In this document: positions 39,262-48,055 of the stretch, piece after piece | Layout: every line of letters starts with the position of its first letter | Position numbering within the stretch: the first letter of the stretch is position 1 | Source of the DNA: Thalassotalea sp. 1_MG-2023 | Lineage (GTDB): Bacteria > Pseudomonadota > Gammaproteobacteria > Enterobacterales > Alteromonadaceae | DNA: 64,000 nt | NCBI RefSeq assembly: GCF_030546745.1 | Contig: NZ_JAUOPD010000004.1 | Coordinates: 124,001-188,000 of the forward strand | Direction: 5' to 3' | The notes under the pieces: generated by a model | The model's input: only the letters and a program-made list of their open reading frames with translations | Database searches by the model: none | What the model was told of the DNA's origin: nothing | Translations under genes and position numbers: made by a program

Positions 39262-39354
39262 TTGATCTCTGAGGTTTAAGCGCTAAGAAAGCTCCCCTAT
39301 TGCTTTCTTAGTGCTTACTTTTACCAAGCCGCAGTCTTCGTGCGGCTTTTTTTT
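39262..39354 (+). ncRNA. Candidate small RNA with two hairpins
   Basis: A 15-bp stem (39278-39292 with 39302-39316, one G-U pair, nine-base loop) is followed by a classic terminator, AAGCCGCA / TGCGGCTT and eight T (39326-39354). No gene lies within 340 bases upstream on the plus strand that this could terminate. Possible upstream promoter elements include TATACT near 39207-39212 and TTATAC near 39254-39259. The 5' end is a guess, and I recognise no known sRNA family. Confidence 0.4.
39326..39354 (+). terminator. Strong rho-independent terminator with no obvious gene
   Basis: 8-bp GC-rich stem AAGCCGCA / TGCGGCTT, loop GTCTTCG, then eight T. It is the 3' boundary of the candidate small RNA. 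Confidence 0.85.
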
Positions 39355-39450
39355 AGAGATCTATGGAGTACATTGTTTCACGACCTGAAAGTGGTTTAAT
39401 TGTGAACTGATGAAAAACTCATAGGTATTGAATAACCACAAAGGTTACTT

Positions 39451-39726
39451 TTATTCCGATACTCGTTCTATTAAGGCCCACCATAAGTGATTATTGACAG
39501 GTGTTTGTTCAAGAGTGATATGATAAAAAAGTATCATAGTTTGCAATAATGGCTTTATGTAAAGGAGAGATGATTAAATCATTTTCTTGAGTGGAGAGTT
39601 TCAGAATTTCTTAGATAAACAATAGGTCTGTGATAACGCACTTAGTTTCATATAATGTTTATTTTGTAAGTCGTAAGTGACGTATTTAATGACAGCTGCT
39701 TTAACGCCAGTATCCATCATATTCAT
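39451..39726 (-). pseudogene. Candidate gene remnant with two frameshifts, family unknown
   Basis: Three minus-strand frames join end to end with protein-like composition. Frame A (39726-39601) reads MDTGVKAAVIKYVTYDLQNK and ends LSKKF; frame B (39610-39509) continues EILKLSTQENDLIISPLHKA; frame C ends TPVNNHLWWALIERVSE with a stop at 39451. Each switch occurs within a few codons of a stop in the preceding frame, as expected for a decayed C-terminal half. I do not recognise the family, and chance open frames in AT-rich DNA are the alternative. Confidence 0.35.
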
Positions 39727-39804
39727 TGATATCTTATTTTAGTTTTTCAGCATTGATATCATAATTCCCAAAATTGAGTTGTATTAACGACATCCTCAAC
39801 GCTT

Positions 39805-40011
39805 TTACCTGTTTATTTGCTGCAACAGTTTGAATAATGTCGCATAAAATGTGGTTGCAAAATAAAAAATTGCGCTCACGGCTAGAAAAATATTCAAGCT
39901 TTCACGGGGCAAAAGCATAAATTTAAGCTGAGATGTTAGCTGTTCAATTATGCAAGTGCTTGTTATGCTTAATCGGTTTCTTTGAGTGTATTTCGTTTGT
40001 TTTTCAATTGG
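39805..40011 (-). pseudogene. Candidate truncated coding remnant with one membrane helix
   Basis: A minus-strand frame stays open for 68 codons between stops. It contains RNRLSITSTCIIEQLTSQLK followed by FMLLPRESLNIFLAVSAIF and a hydrophobic end. The first usable start is an internal ATG at 39918, leaving 37 residues, so if real it has lost its beginning. It may be part of the same decayed locus as the remnant at 39451-39726 or of an old mobile element. No family recognised. Confidence 0.3.
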
Positions 40012-40124
40012 TTAGTGTTTCCTTATTAAAGTATTTCACGCTCTGCTATAAATTTCTTACATTTTTTGTAATAAAACAATTATAGCTAAGACTAACTGCC
40101 TAAGTTTTTAGAAGGAATAACAAA

Positions 40125-41567
40125 ATGACAGTACCTTGGAAAAGTATTGCGGTGATGGGCTTAGTAACAATATCTAGCCTATCGAAAGCCAGCGATGAAA
40201 AATTATCACTAAACGATTGCCATCTTGAGGGAATTACTCAATTGGTGCAATGTGGCAAACTTGAAGTACCTGAAAATTATACTAATAAAACAGGTGATAC
40301 CATCTCAATTAATTTTGCGGTACTGCCTGCCATTGATAATAGTCAAAAAAATGAGCCATTAATGTTTTTGGCAGGGGGGCCCGGTCAAGCAGCAGTGAGT
40401 TTAGCTGGCGGATTATATAAAGCATTTAATGAAGTTAGAAAAACCCGCGATTTAATCTTAGTTGATCAACGTGGTACGGGGGAATCAAATCCACTTCAAT
40501 GTGAAAATGCAGAGCAGCTTGATCCATACACCAATTTACCATCTGATTTTTCTGTAGAAGAAATAAAGCAATGTTTAACGCAATTAGAAGGCGATTTATC
40601 GCAATATAACTCTGAGAATGCCATCCGAGATTTTGACGCTGTTCGTGCCGCATTGGGCCACGAAAAGATAGCGATATACGGTGGTTCTTATGGTACTCGT
40701 GCAGGCCTAGTTTATATGCGTATGTTCCCTGATTCTTTAACCTCTGTTATTTTAGACAGTGTTGGGCCAATTGAAGTACCTATTGGGCTCTTTGGTAAAA
40801 GTGCAGAGCGATCGTTTAATATGTTACTTGAAAATTGTCGCGCTGAAGAAAGTTGCCAAAATGCCTATCCGAATCTAGCGCAAGAATTTGAACAAGTGAA
40901 AGCAGAGCTTGCTAAAAAACCAATTACTGTTTCGCTACCTCATCCAAGGTTAGGTACGCCAATGTCAATGAAAGTTGATGAGCAAAAATTTGTTTCAACT
41001 ATTTTCTCACAACTTTATTCTGTTGACTTGCGCTCACTGGTACCATTAATTATTCATCAAGCGTCATTAGGAAATTATGCACCTTTAGCTGGTCTTACAG
41101 CCGCAGGTGATGTTGGCGAAGGGATGTTCCTTGGTTTAACATTCAACATTCTTTGTAATGAAGATGTACCAAGAGTTACTGATGCGATGTGGCAAGATGA
41201 TGCGAGTAATACGTTTAATGGGAGTATTAGTCAGTATGGTTTAAAACTCGCGTGTCCAGTTTGGCCTACTTATCAGGTCTCAACAGATTTTACTTTGCCG
41301 GTAGATGCGGATATCCCCACGCTGATTATATCAGGTGACTTAGATCCTGTTACACCGCCAAGTAACGCTGAATATTCAGATAGAACCTTGCCAAACAGTA
41401 AACACATTATTATGCCTAACAGCTCACATACACCAGGGGTTCAACCTTGTGCAATGGGAATGATCAGTGAATTCTTAACCACCCAAAACCCAAATGATCT
41501 CGATGACTCTTGTCTTACAGATATTCCAGCAGAATCATTTATGACCAGCCTAAACGGCGGAGTATAA
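40125..41567 (+). CDS. Secreted alpha/beta hydrolase, TAP-like peptidase
   Basis: Protein of 480 residues with AAGGAATAA ahead of the ATG and a signal peptide (about 1-22, ending SKA). The fold is alpha/beta hydrolase with oxyanion region FLAGGPGQAAV (about 83-93), nucleophile elbow IYGGSYGTRAG (Ser about 188), Asp in SGDLDPVTPPS (about 406) and His in PNSSHTPG (about 434). The C-terminal part is the TAP-like domain of tripeptidyl aminopeptidases (SCO7095/proline iminopeptidase relatives). It probably trims amino acids from peptides in the periplasm. The ABC exporter begins 9 bases later, so they are likely one transcript. Confidence 0.9.
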   Translation: MTVPWKSIAVMGLVTISSLSKASDEKLSLNDCHLEGITQLVQCGKLEVPENYTNKTGDTISINFAVLPAIDNSQKNEPLMFLAGGPGQAAVSLAGGLYKAFNEVRKTRDLILVDQRGTGESNPLQCENAEQLDPYTNLPSDFSVEEIKQCLTQLEGDLSQYNSENAIRDFDAVRAALGHEKIAIYGGSYGTRAGLVYMRMFPDSLTSVILDSVGPIEVPIGLFGKSAERSFNMLLENCRAEESCQNAYPNLAQEFEQVKAELAKKPITVSLPHPRLGTPMSMKVDEQKFVSTIFSQLYSVDLRSLVPLIIHQASLGNYAPLAGLTAAGDVGEGMFLGLTFNILCNEDVPRVTDAMWQDDASNTFNGSISQYGLKLACPVWPTYQVSTDFTLPVDADIPTLIISGDLDPVTPPSNAEYSDRTLPNSKHIIMPNSSHTPGVQPCAMGMISEFLTTQNPNDLDDSCLTDIPAESFMTSLNGGV

Positions 41568-41576
41568 GGAAATATT

Positions 41577-42323
41577 ATGATTGAAGTACATGAACTACAT
41601 AAAACTTTTAAGTCTAAGAAGCAGTCTGTTACCGCATTAGATGGTTTATCATTTCAGGCAAATGATGGTGAAATCACGGGGATTTTAGGTCCGAATGGCG
41701 CAGGTAAAACAACGTGTTTACGTACATTGTATGGTTTGCTTGCTGCAGATCAGGGCTACGCAAAAATTGATGGAGTAGCTGTGACGGAAAACCCATTACA
41801 AGCAAGAGCTAAGCTTGGCATATTCCCTGATAAATTTGGTTTGTATGAACGTTTAACCGCTTATGAACAAATTGATTACTTCGCGAGTTTACATGGTATG
41901 CACGGTGAGCAAAAAAAACAGGCGATAGAGAAAATTCTAACAGATCTTGATATGCAAGAGCTGGCGCATCGTAAGTCGGCGGGTTTTTCTCAAGGCCAGC
42001 GGATGAAAGTAACCCTTGCACAGGCACTAGTGCATCAGCCGCAAAACTTTGTATTAGATGAGCCCACTCGTGGCCTAGATGTAATGAGTACGCGTGTGTT
42101 ACGCACTTACCTTAATAAGTTTAAAGAAAAAGGCCATTGTATTTTATTTTCATCTCATGTGATGCAAGAAGTTGCAGCGCTATGTGATCGTGTGGTTATT
42201 GTGGCGAATGGCAAATTAGCTGCTCAAGGTACACCTCAAGAGCTATGTGATTTAGCAGGTGAAACGTTATTAGAAGAAGCCTTTGTAAAATTAATCGGCT
42301 CAGACGAAGGGGTAGCAGCATGA
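41577..42323 (+). CDS. ABC transporter ATP-binding protein (NatA type)
   Basis: Protein of 248 residues. Walker A GPNGAGKTT (about 38-46), signature FSQGQRMKV (about 137-145), Walker B NFVLDEPTRGLD (about 156-167) and the H-loop SSHVMQE (about 192) are all intact. It is the ATPase of a sodium or drug/antibiotic-type exporter of the ABC-2 class; NatA is the closest named relative. It overlaps the permease gene by 4 bases (ATGA), showing coupled translation. It follows the peptidase gene closely. Confidence 0.92.
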   Translation: MIEVHELHKTFKSKKQSVTALDGLSFQANDGEITGILGPNGAGKTTCLRTLYGLLAADQGYAKIDGVAVTENPLQARAKLGIFPDKFGLYERLTAYEQIDYFASLHGMHGEQKKQAIEKILTDLDMQELAHRKSAGFSQGQRMKVTLAQALVHQPQNFVLDEPTRGLDVMSTRVLRTYLNKFKEKGHCILFSSHVMQEVAALCDRVVIVANGKLAAQGTPQELCDLAGETLLEEAFVKLIGSDEGVAA

Positions 42324-43483
42324 TCCAGTTTAAAGCGTTATTAATAAAAGAATTAAAAGAAGCTTTTCGTGACAAACGTGCCTTAATGGTAGCACTAAGT
42401 ATGGGTTTACTTATGCCTGTATTTATTATGGTTTTTTCAAAGTTTGCCATCAATGAAGCTGTTGATAACCCACCAATTTATGTGAAAATCACAGGGGCTG
42501 AATATGCACCAAAATTAATGAAATCGTTTACCGACAATAATATTCTCCCTTTTGCAGAAGTACCTGAAGATAAAAAACGTCAGTGGGATGAATATAATGT
42601 TGAATTGATCATTCCTGATAACTTTGCTAACAACTTACGTGAAGGTCACCCAATAGATTTAACTCTACGAGCTGATTATAGCGAAAAGTCGTTGAATGCA
42701 CCTATACGTCGCATTAAGGATGAGGTTCGCCAACATTCATTAAGCATCGGCTATAAACGTTTATTAGTCCGTGGTATAGACGTAAAGCTATTGCGACCGA
42801 TTAATTTACAAGAGCAAGATACATCAGCACCAACAAGTAATGCGGTGATTATTACTTTAATGTTAGGTTTATATCTAATGATGGGCGCATTTGTTTCTGG
42901 TCAATCAATTTCTGTCGATTCAAGTGCCGGTGAGCGTGAGCGAAACGTGCTAGAACTATTATTATGTCAACCTGTTAAAACATATAAAATAGTGTTAGCT
43001 AAATTGATTTGTTCAAGCTTAATCGCCACAATTTCTGTGACCTTAATGTTGAGCTTAACCACGGTATCAGTAAGCTTTGTTGATTTAGCAAAAATCGGAG
43101 CAACTTTCAGCTTAGATGTTTCAACATTCATAGCGTTACTTATGCTGCTGATCCCATTATGTTTCTTGGCATCATCATTACAGTTGTTTTTTGCATTCCA
43201 AGCAAAATCTTTTAAAGAAGCACAATCAACTGTAGCAATGCTAATTATGGTTCCTGCTATGGTTCCGTTAGCGATGATGATGATGGATAACAAACCGGCA
43301 TGGGTTGAATGGGCACCAATTTCAGCACAATCTATATTAATGGAAGATTTGTTTAAAGGTTTACCTGTGGATTGGAGTGCGCTTTTGGTTAGCACTGCTG
43401 CAACACTCGCCTTGACTGCTGCATTAGTGGTAGGAATGTCGAAACGCTTGAAGTCCGAAAAAGTAATTATGTCTTTAAGTTAA
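42320..43483 (+). CDS. ABC-2 type permease (NatB type)
   Basis: Protein of 387 residues. One helix near the N-terminus (about 24-44), a large extracytoplasmic domain (about 50-170), then five helices in the C-terminal half (about 178-375), which is the NatB/ABC2_membrane_3 layout. The conserved ERERNVLELLLCQPV stretch near 200-215 is the coupling region typical for this family. It pairs with the ATPase encoded just upstream. Substrate could be sodium, a peptide or a lipid; nothing here decides that. The sigma factor gene begins 17 bases after the stop. Confidence 0.9.
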   Translation: MIQFKALLIKELKEAFRDKRALMVALSMGLLMPVFIMVFSKFAINEAVDNPPIYVKITGAEYAPKLMKSFTDNNILPFAEVPEDKKRQWDEYNVELIIPDNFANNLREGHPIDLTLRADYSEKSLNAPIRRIKDEVRQHSLSIGYKRLLVRGIDVKLLRPINLQEQDTSAPTSNAVIITLMLGLYLMMGAFVSGQSISVDSSAGERERNVLELLLCQPVKTYKIVLAKLICSSLIATISVTLMLSLTTVSVSFVDLAKIGATFSLDVSTFIALLMLLIPLCFLASSLQLFFAFQAKSFKEAQSTVAMLIMVPAMVPLAMMMMDNKPAWVEWAPISAQSILMEDLFKGLPVDWSALLVSTAATLALTAALVVGMSKRLKSEKVIMSLS

Positions 43484-43500
43484 ATGATAGTTGGTGATCT

Positions 43501-44091
43501 GTGAATAAAGCGTTAAAATTGCCCGCATTAAAACAAGATTGCTTTTTAACAGCAACGCATGGGAATTCTTACGTTTTGGATCATCAACAAACTTTTACGC
43601 AGTGGATGACGGAGCATGAAAAGTTGCTTCGTCATATTATCACGGGTTTTGAAGCTAAGCCGGCTTTACAAGATGAACTCTTTCAAGAAATTGCTTTAAA
43701 TATATGGCGAGCATTACCCTCGTTTAGGCATGACTCGGCAGTTAAAACCTTTGTTGCACGAATTGCACATAATGTATTAGCAACACATGTTGCTAAAGCC
43801 GTTCGTACTGTAAAGGCTGATCACGATCTTAGTGATATGCCGCATGAGATAGAAAAAGATCATCAACAACCCACCCCCTTTCAGTCTTTAGATCAACAGC
43901 AGCGTCAGCAAAAATTAGCGCAGGCTATACGTCAATTAAAATTGGATCAACAGCAAGTAATAACGCTTGCACTAGAAGGGATGAGTTACCAAGAAATTGC
44001 AGACGTACTATCTATTAGTACTAATTTAGTGGGAGTTAGGCTTCAACGCGCTAAAGCCTCATTGAGTAAGATACTCGGAGCACACTCATAA
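43501..44091 (+). CDS. ECF-like RNA polymerase sigma factor
   Basis: Protein of 196 residues starting at GTG with GGTGA four bases upstream. Region 2 spans about 35-100 (LQDELFQEIALNIWRALPSF is the core-binding and -10 segment) and region 4 about 135-192, with a helix-turn-helix (LEGMSYQEIADVLSISTNLV) that recognises -35. The N-terminal 30 residues extend beyond the usual ECF start; an internal ATG at 43597 would remove them. Its TAA overlaps the ATG of the next membrane protein, which suggests the latter controls it. The regulon may include the exporter upstream. Confidence 0.9.
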   Translation: MNKALKLPALKQDCFLTATHGNSYVLDHQQTFTQWMTEHEKLLRHIITGFEAKPALQDELFQEIALNIWRALPSFRHDSAVKTFVARIAHNVLATHVAKAVRTVKADHDLSDMPHEIEKDHQQPTPFQSLDQQQRQQKLAQAIRQLKLDQQQVITLALEGMSYQEIADVLSISTNLVGVRLQRAKASLSKILGAHS

Positions 44092-44720
44092 TGACTGCAA
44101 ATAACAATGAACCTGATAACAACATGAATCAAGATAACGATACTGACACTTCATTTATCGATGAACAATGGCAGGAATTGGCGAAAGATTGGCAGCAGCA
44201 ACCAACAGAAAAAGCTGATATTAAAAAGCTACTTAAAGAAACAAAACGAAGAACACGTAAAGCGAAATGCTTATTCTGGGGAAATGTAGTTGCAACCATA
44301 GGGCTTTTATTTGGTGCCATGTATGGCACATTGATTGAAGATTCTTGGGAAAGATCATTTCTGAGTTACATGTGGGGCAGTTTCGTACTTTCAGTTGTTT
44401 TCTGTTATTACGAATATAAAATCAGACAAACAGCCTGGCAACAAATCAATGATAGCCCAGAAAATGCGGTTAATAACGCGATAAAAGGTATTGAGTCTTC
44501 ATTAAGTTATATTCGTTTAACGAAATGGTCTTGTTTACCCTTTGGACTATTAGCTAACTTTTTTGTTTATGAAACAGCACTTAATGCGGAAAAACCGGCA
44601 ATGAACGGTTTAATTACCATTAATATACTTATTGTTCTTATGTTTGCTATTACTCATTGGTTTGGACTAAAACGCCAAAAAGAGCTTAAAGCAATGATTG
44701 CTAAAACAAAGAATAATTAA
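44091..44720 (+). CDS. Four-helix membrane protein, possible anti-sigma partner
   Basis: Protein of 209 residues overlapping the sigma-factor stop (TAATG). The N-terminal 60 residues are hydrophilic and acidic, then basic (KRRTRKAK), followed by helix pairs at about 62-80, 89-106, 143-162 and 172-190. The cytoplasmic N-terminus with membrane helices after it is the general layout of anti-sigma factors, and the coupled start with a sigma gene supports that. I see no zinc-binding HxxxCxxC anti-sigma motif and recognise no named domain, so the role is inferred from context. Confidence 0.7.
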   Translation: MTANNNEPDNNMNQDNDTDTSFIDEQWQELAKDWQQQPTEKADIKKLLKETKRRTRKAKCLFWGNVVATIGLLFGAMYGTLIEDSWERSFLSYMWGSFVLSVVFCYYEYKIRQTAWQQINDSPENAVNNAIKGIESSLSYIRLTKWSCLPFGLLANFFVYETALNAEKPAMNGLITINILIVLMFAITHWFGLKRQKELKAMIAKTKNN

Positions 44721-45032
44721 CCGATTATATTGTCTTGACCATATTAAATTCGGTTTTAATTCTTTAATCCTGAATTTAATATGTTGTTCTTTGGTTTTTT
44801 ATTCGATATATTACTTCAATAGCGAATATGATCTCGCAAAAGAAAACTTTTACCGCATATAGCACAAAGAGCAATCGATATATTTCATTAAAAAATGAAA
44901 TAACTGCATCGGGTTTTTGCGTATACTTTAGCGCATGATTCAGGCAAAATATGCGGCAATTAATTTAGACAACCCTCCAGCAAATGCCTCGTATTGTGCA
45001 AGGCCATGATGCTGAGAACTTGAGGTAAAAAC
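44721..45032. promoter_or_regulatory. glyA upstream region
   Basis: A 312-base gap holding a 9-bp inverted repeat (TATTTCATT / AATGAAATA, 44881-44902) and a TATACT at 44922-44927 that may be the glyA -10, with no good -35. I see no glycine riboswitch architecture and no clear PurR or MetR box. Confidence 0.4.
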
Positions 45033-46289
45033 ATGCTTACTCGTGATATGAATATTGCTGACTTTGATGCTGAATTATGGCAATCAATGACTGACGAAAC
45101 TACTCGTCAAGAAGAGCACATCGAACTAATTGCTTCTGAAAACTACTGTAGCCCTCGTGTACTTGAGGCACAAGGTTCTCAGTTAACTAATAAATATGCT
45201 GAAGGTTACCCTGGCAAGCGTTACTACGGTGGCTGTGAATTTGTAGATAAAGCTGAAGCACTTGCGATTGAACGTGCGAAAGCATTATTTGGTGCTGATT
45301 ATGCCAATGTGCAACCGCACGCTGGTTCTCAAGCAAATGCTGCTGTATTTCAAGCACTTGTAACGCCTGGCGGTAAAGTTCTTGGTATGAGCTTGGCGCA
45401 TGGCGGTCATTTAACACATGGTGCACACGTTAACTTTTCCGGTAAATCTTATGAAGCGATTCAATATGGTTTAGACCCTGAAACCGGTGATATTGACTAC
45501 GCTGAAATGGAACGTTTAGCACAAGAACACAAACCGGAAATGATCATTGGCGGTTTTTCTGCATTCTCTGGAATCGTTGACTGGGCGCGCATGCGTAAAA
45601 TTGCAGATAGCATCGGTGCTTACTTTATGGTTGATATGGCACATGTTGCAGGTTTAGTTGCTGCGGGCCTTTATCCAAACCCAGTTCCTCATGCACATGT
45701 TGTTACTACAACAACACACAAAACATTAGCTGGCCCACGTGGTGGGTTAATTGTTGCTGGCTGTGGCGATGAAGCTATTTACAAAAAGTTAAATTCAGCA
45801 GTATTTCCAGGAGGGCAAGGTGGCCCATTAATGCATGTGATTGCCGCTAAAGCCGTTGCATTTAAAGAAGCATTAGAGCCTGAATTTAAAGTATATCAAC
45901 AACAAGTGTTAGATAACGCTAAAGCGATGGTTGAAGTGTTACAAGAGCGCGGTTACAAAGTTGTTTCTAATGGCACTGAAAACCATTTATTATTATTAGA
46001 CTTAATTGATAAAGATATCACAGGTAAAGATGCTGATGCGGCGTTAGGTCGTGCGCACATTACCGTGAATAAAAACTCGGTACCAAATGATCCGCGTTCT
46101 CCTTTTGTTACTTCTGGCTTACGTTTAGGTACACCGGCAATTACTCGTCGTGGCTTCGGTGTAGAAGAAACTAAAGCATTAACAGGCTGGATCTGTGACA
46201 TTCTTGATGATATCAATAACGAAGCAACAATCGCTACGGTACAAGAAAAAGTAAAAGAACTTTGTACTCGTTTACCGGTATATGCATAA
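45033..46289 (+). CDS. glyA: Serine hydroxymethyltransferase
   Basis: Protein of 418 residues, one more than E. coli GlyA, with the matching N-terminus ([11 protein letters not shown]). The PLP lysine is in [14 protein letters not shown] (about residue 230), with [19 protein letters not shown] and [15 protein letters not shown] (about 34-68) at the active site. The enzyme interconverts serine and glycine while charging tetrahydrofolate with one-carbon units. The start is chosen by family alignment; the upstream spacing to TGAGG is acceptable. Two hairpins follow, so it is probably monocistronic. It directly precedes nrdR, as in many gammaproteobacteria. Confidence 0.98.
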   Translation: MLTRDMNIADFDAELWQSMTDETTRQEEHIELIASENYCSPRVLEAQGSQLTNKYAEGYPGKRYYGGCEFVDKAEALAIERAKALFGADYANVQPHAGSQANAAVFQALVTPGGKVLGMSLAHGGHLTHGAHVNFSGKSYEAIQYGLDPETGDIDYAEMERLAQEHKPEMIIGGFSAFSGIVDWARMRKIADSIGAYFMVDMAHVAGLVAAGLYPNPVPHAHVVTTTTHKTLAGPRGGLIVAGCGDEAIYKKLNSAVFPGGQGGPLMHVIAAKAVAFKEALEPEFKVYQQQVLDNAKAMVEVLQERGYKVVSNGTENHLLLLDLIDKDITGKDADAALGRAHITVNKNSVPNDPRSPFVTSGLRLGTPAITRRGFGVEETKALTGWICDILDDINNEATIATVQEKVKELCTRLPVYA

Positions 46290-46306
46290 TTAAACTCTGT
46301 TTAAAA

Positions 46307-46371
46307 AGGTGAATAGATAAAAGCCTATTCACCTAAGTAGATTAAAGCCCAAAGGAAACTTTGGGCTTTTT
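46307..46371 (+). terminator. Tandem hairpins ending glyA
   Basis: First stem AGGTGAATAG / CTATTCACCT (46307-46334) has no T run. The second, AAAGCCCAAAG / CTTTGGGCTTT (46344-46369) with loop GAAA and trailing T, is a classic terminator. Confidence 0.88.
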
Positions 46372-46442
46372 AGTATTTGTCAGTTACTTCACGGATAAAT
46401 TCCTTTAAAATAACCTCATCATTGTAAATAGTAGGAACAGGC

Positions 46443-46898
46443 ATGTATTGCCCATTTTGTACGGCGACTGAAACTAAAGTGATAGATTCTCGTCTCGTGG
46501 CAGATGGCCACCAAATCAGACGACGTAGAGAATGTATTGCTTGCTTAGAACGCTTTACTACTTTTGAAATGGCTGAACTTGTTATGCCTCGTATTATCAA
46601 GCGAGATGGTTCGAGAGAACCGTATCATGAGGAAAAACTTCGCTCTGGTTTAATGCGTGCTTTAGAAAAGCGTCCTGTCAGTGTTGAACAAACTGAAAAA
46701 GCAATTAATCGATTAAAATCAAAATTGCGCGCAACTGGCGAACGAGAAGTTTCAAGTGAAATGCTGGGTAACCTAATTATGGAACAGTTGAAAAAGCTTG
46801 ATAAGGTTGCTTATGTTCGTTTTGCATCTGTGTATCGTTCGTTTGAAGATATTCGCGAATTTGGCGAAGAAATTGCTCGTTTAGGTGATGATAACTAA
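46443..46898 (+). CDS. nrdR: Transcriptional repressor NrdR
   Basis: Protein of 151 residues. The N-terminal zinc ribbon has four cysteines (CPFC at 3-6 and ECIAC at about 30-34) with the family core [19 protein letters not shown]. The ATP-cone domain (about 49-139) begins [20 protein letters not shown]. NrdR senses ATP/dATP and represses ribonucleotide reductase operons through NrdR boxes. AGGAACAGGC lies before the ATG. It starts the riboflavin operon, 1 base before ribD by my choice of start. Confidence 0.98.
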   Translation: MYCPFCTATETKVIDSRLVADGHQIRRRRECIACLERFTTFEMAELVMPRIIKRDGSREPYHEEKLRSGLMRALEKRPVSVEQTEKAINRLKSKLRATGEREVSSEMLGNLIMEQLKKLDKVAYVRFASVYRSFEDIREFGEEIARLGDDN

Positions 46899-46899
46899 G

Positions 46900-48054
46900 A
46901 TGAGTTGTAACACCTTTACCCTTGATGATCACCGATATATGGCAAGAGCGATAGCACTTGCTAAAAAAGGGTTATATACCGTTTCACCTAATCCTCGCGT
47001 AGGTTGTGTGCTGGTGAAAAATGGAAAGGTGATTGGTGAAGGCTGGCATCAACAGGCCGGTTCTGCACATGCTGAAGTTAATGCACTGGCACAAGCCAAA
47101 AAACAGGCAAAAGGGGCAACAGCGTATGTAACCTTAGAGCCTTGTTCACACTACGGAAGAACTCCACCTTGTGCTAAAGGGTTAATAGACGCTGGTGTGG
47201 TAAAAGTAATTGCTGCCATGGTTGACCCAAATCCACAAGTTTCTGGTAATGGTTTAGCAATGTTAGCGCAAGCAGGCATAGAAACCGCCTATGGTTTACT
47301 TGAAGCTGATGCTCGAGCACTTAACGTGGGGTTTATCACGTTAATGACCCAACAAAAGCCCTATGTTCGTTGTAAACTTGCAGCCAGTTTAGATGGCAAA
47401 ACAGCGATGTCTTCGGGTGAAAGTAAATGGATCACCTCAAATGACGCTCGTTGTGATGTACAGCAACTTAGAGCGCAGAGTTGCGCGGTAATTAGTGGTG
47501 CTGATTCCATCTTGCATGACAACGCACGCATGACTGTACGTTGGTCTGAGTTAGGCGAAATTAAACATCATTATGCAGACCAACAAGTTCGGCAACCTGT
47601 TCGCGTTGTTATCGATTCAAAAAACCGTTTAACTCCAGATTTAGCACTGTTTGACACTGCATCACCTGTGTTGATATTAACGACTAAACTTGAAAACAGG
47701 CATCAATGGCCGCATTTCGTAGAGCATATTTGTGTTAAACAATCACAATGTGGTCACTATGTTGATTTAAGCGCAGCGTTGAAAGTACTAGCGGATAAAG
47801 GTTTAAATGACGTTTTAATTGAGTCGGGTATGCAATTAGCGGGCGCATTCATTGAGCAAAATTTGGTTGATGAATTAGTTCTCTATCAAGCGCCCAAGTT
47901 ACTTGGCCATGCTGGAAAAGGGTTGGTGAATTTTTCTCATATTGATAAGTTAACACAAGCAAAATCATTACATATTCAAGATGTTACTCGAGTAGGTTGC
48001 GATATAAAAATTGTCGCACACTTTATTCATGACAATGTAAAAATAGAGAACTAG
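46900..48054 (+). CDS. ribD: Bifunctional riboflavin deaminase/reductase RibD
   Basis: Protein of 384 residues from the ATG one base after nrdR; earlier GTG/ATG starts inside nrdR are possible. The N-terminal deaminase (about 5-150) has zinc ligands in HAEVNAL (about 57) and TLEPCSHYGRTPPC (about 80-93); the C-terminal reductase (about 155-380) has KLAASLDGKTAMSSGESKWI and an NADPH-fold. It converts diaminohydroxyphosphoribosylaminopyrimidine to the reduced pyrimidinedione of the riboflavin pathway. It is followed by ribE after 1 base. Confidence 0.97.
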   Translation: MSCNTFTLDDHRYMARAIALAKKGLYTVSPNPRVGCVLVKNGKVIGEGWHQQAGSAHAEVNALAQAKKQAKGATAYVTLEPCSHYGRTPPCAKGLIDAGVVKVIAAMVDPNPQVSGNGLAMLAQAGIETAYGLLEADARALNVGFITLMTQQKPYVRCKLAASLDGKTAMSSGESKWITSNDARCDVQQLRAQSCAVISGADSILHDNARMTVRWSELGEIKHHYADQQVRQPVRVVIDSKNRLTPDLALFDTASPVLILTTKLENRHQWPHFVEHICVKQSQCGHYVDLSAALKVLADKGLNDVLIESGMQLAGAFIEQNLVDELVLYQAPKLLGHAGKGLVNFSHIDKLTQAKSLHIQDVTRVGCDIKIVAHFIHDNVKIEN

Positions 48055-48055
48055 C

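Noticed and set aside
44721-45032. Glycine riboswitch upstream of glyA
   Set aside because: The tandem aptamer architecture and its conserved purine-rich cores were not seen; only a short AT-rich inverted repeat is present.
46372-46899. FMN riboswitch for the riboflavin genes
   Set aside because: nrdR directly precedes ribD with no leader, and no six-helix FMN aptamer sequence is present in the gap before nrdR.
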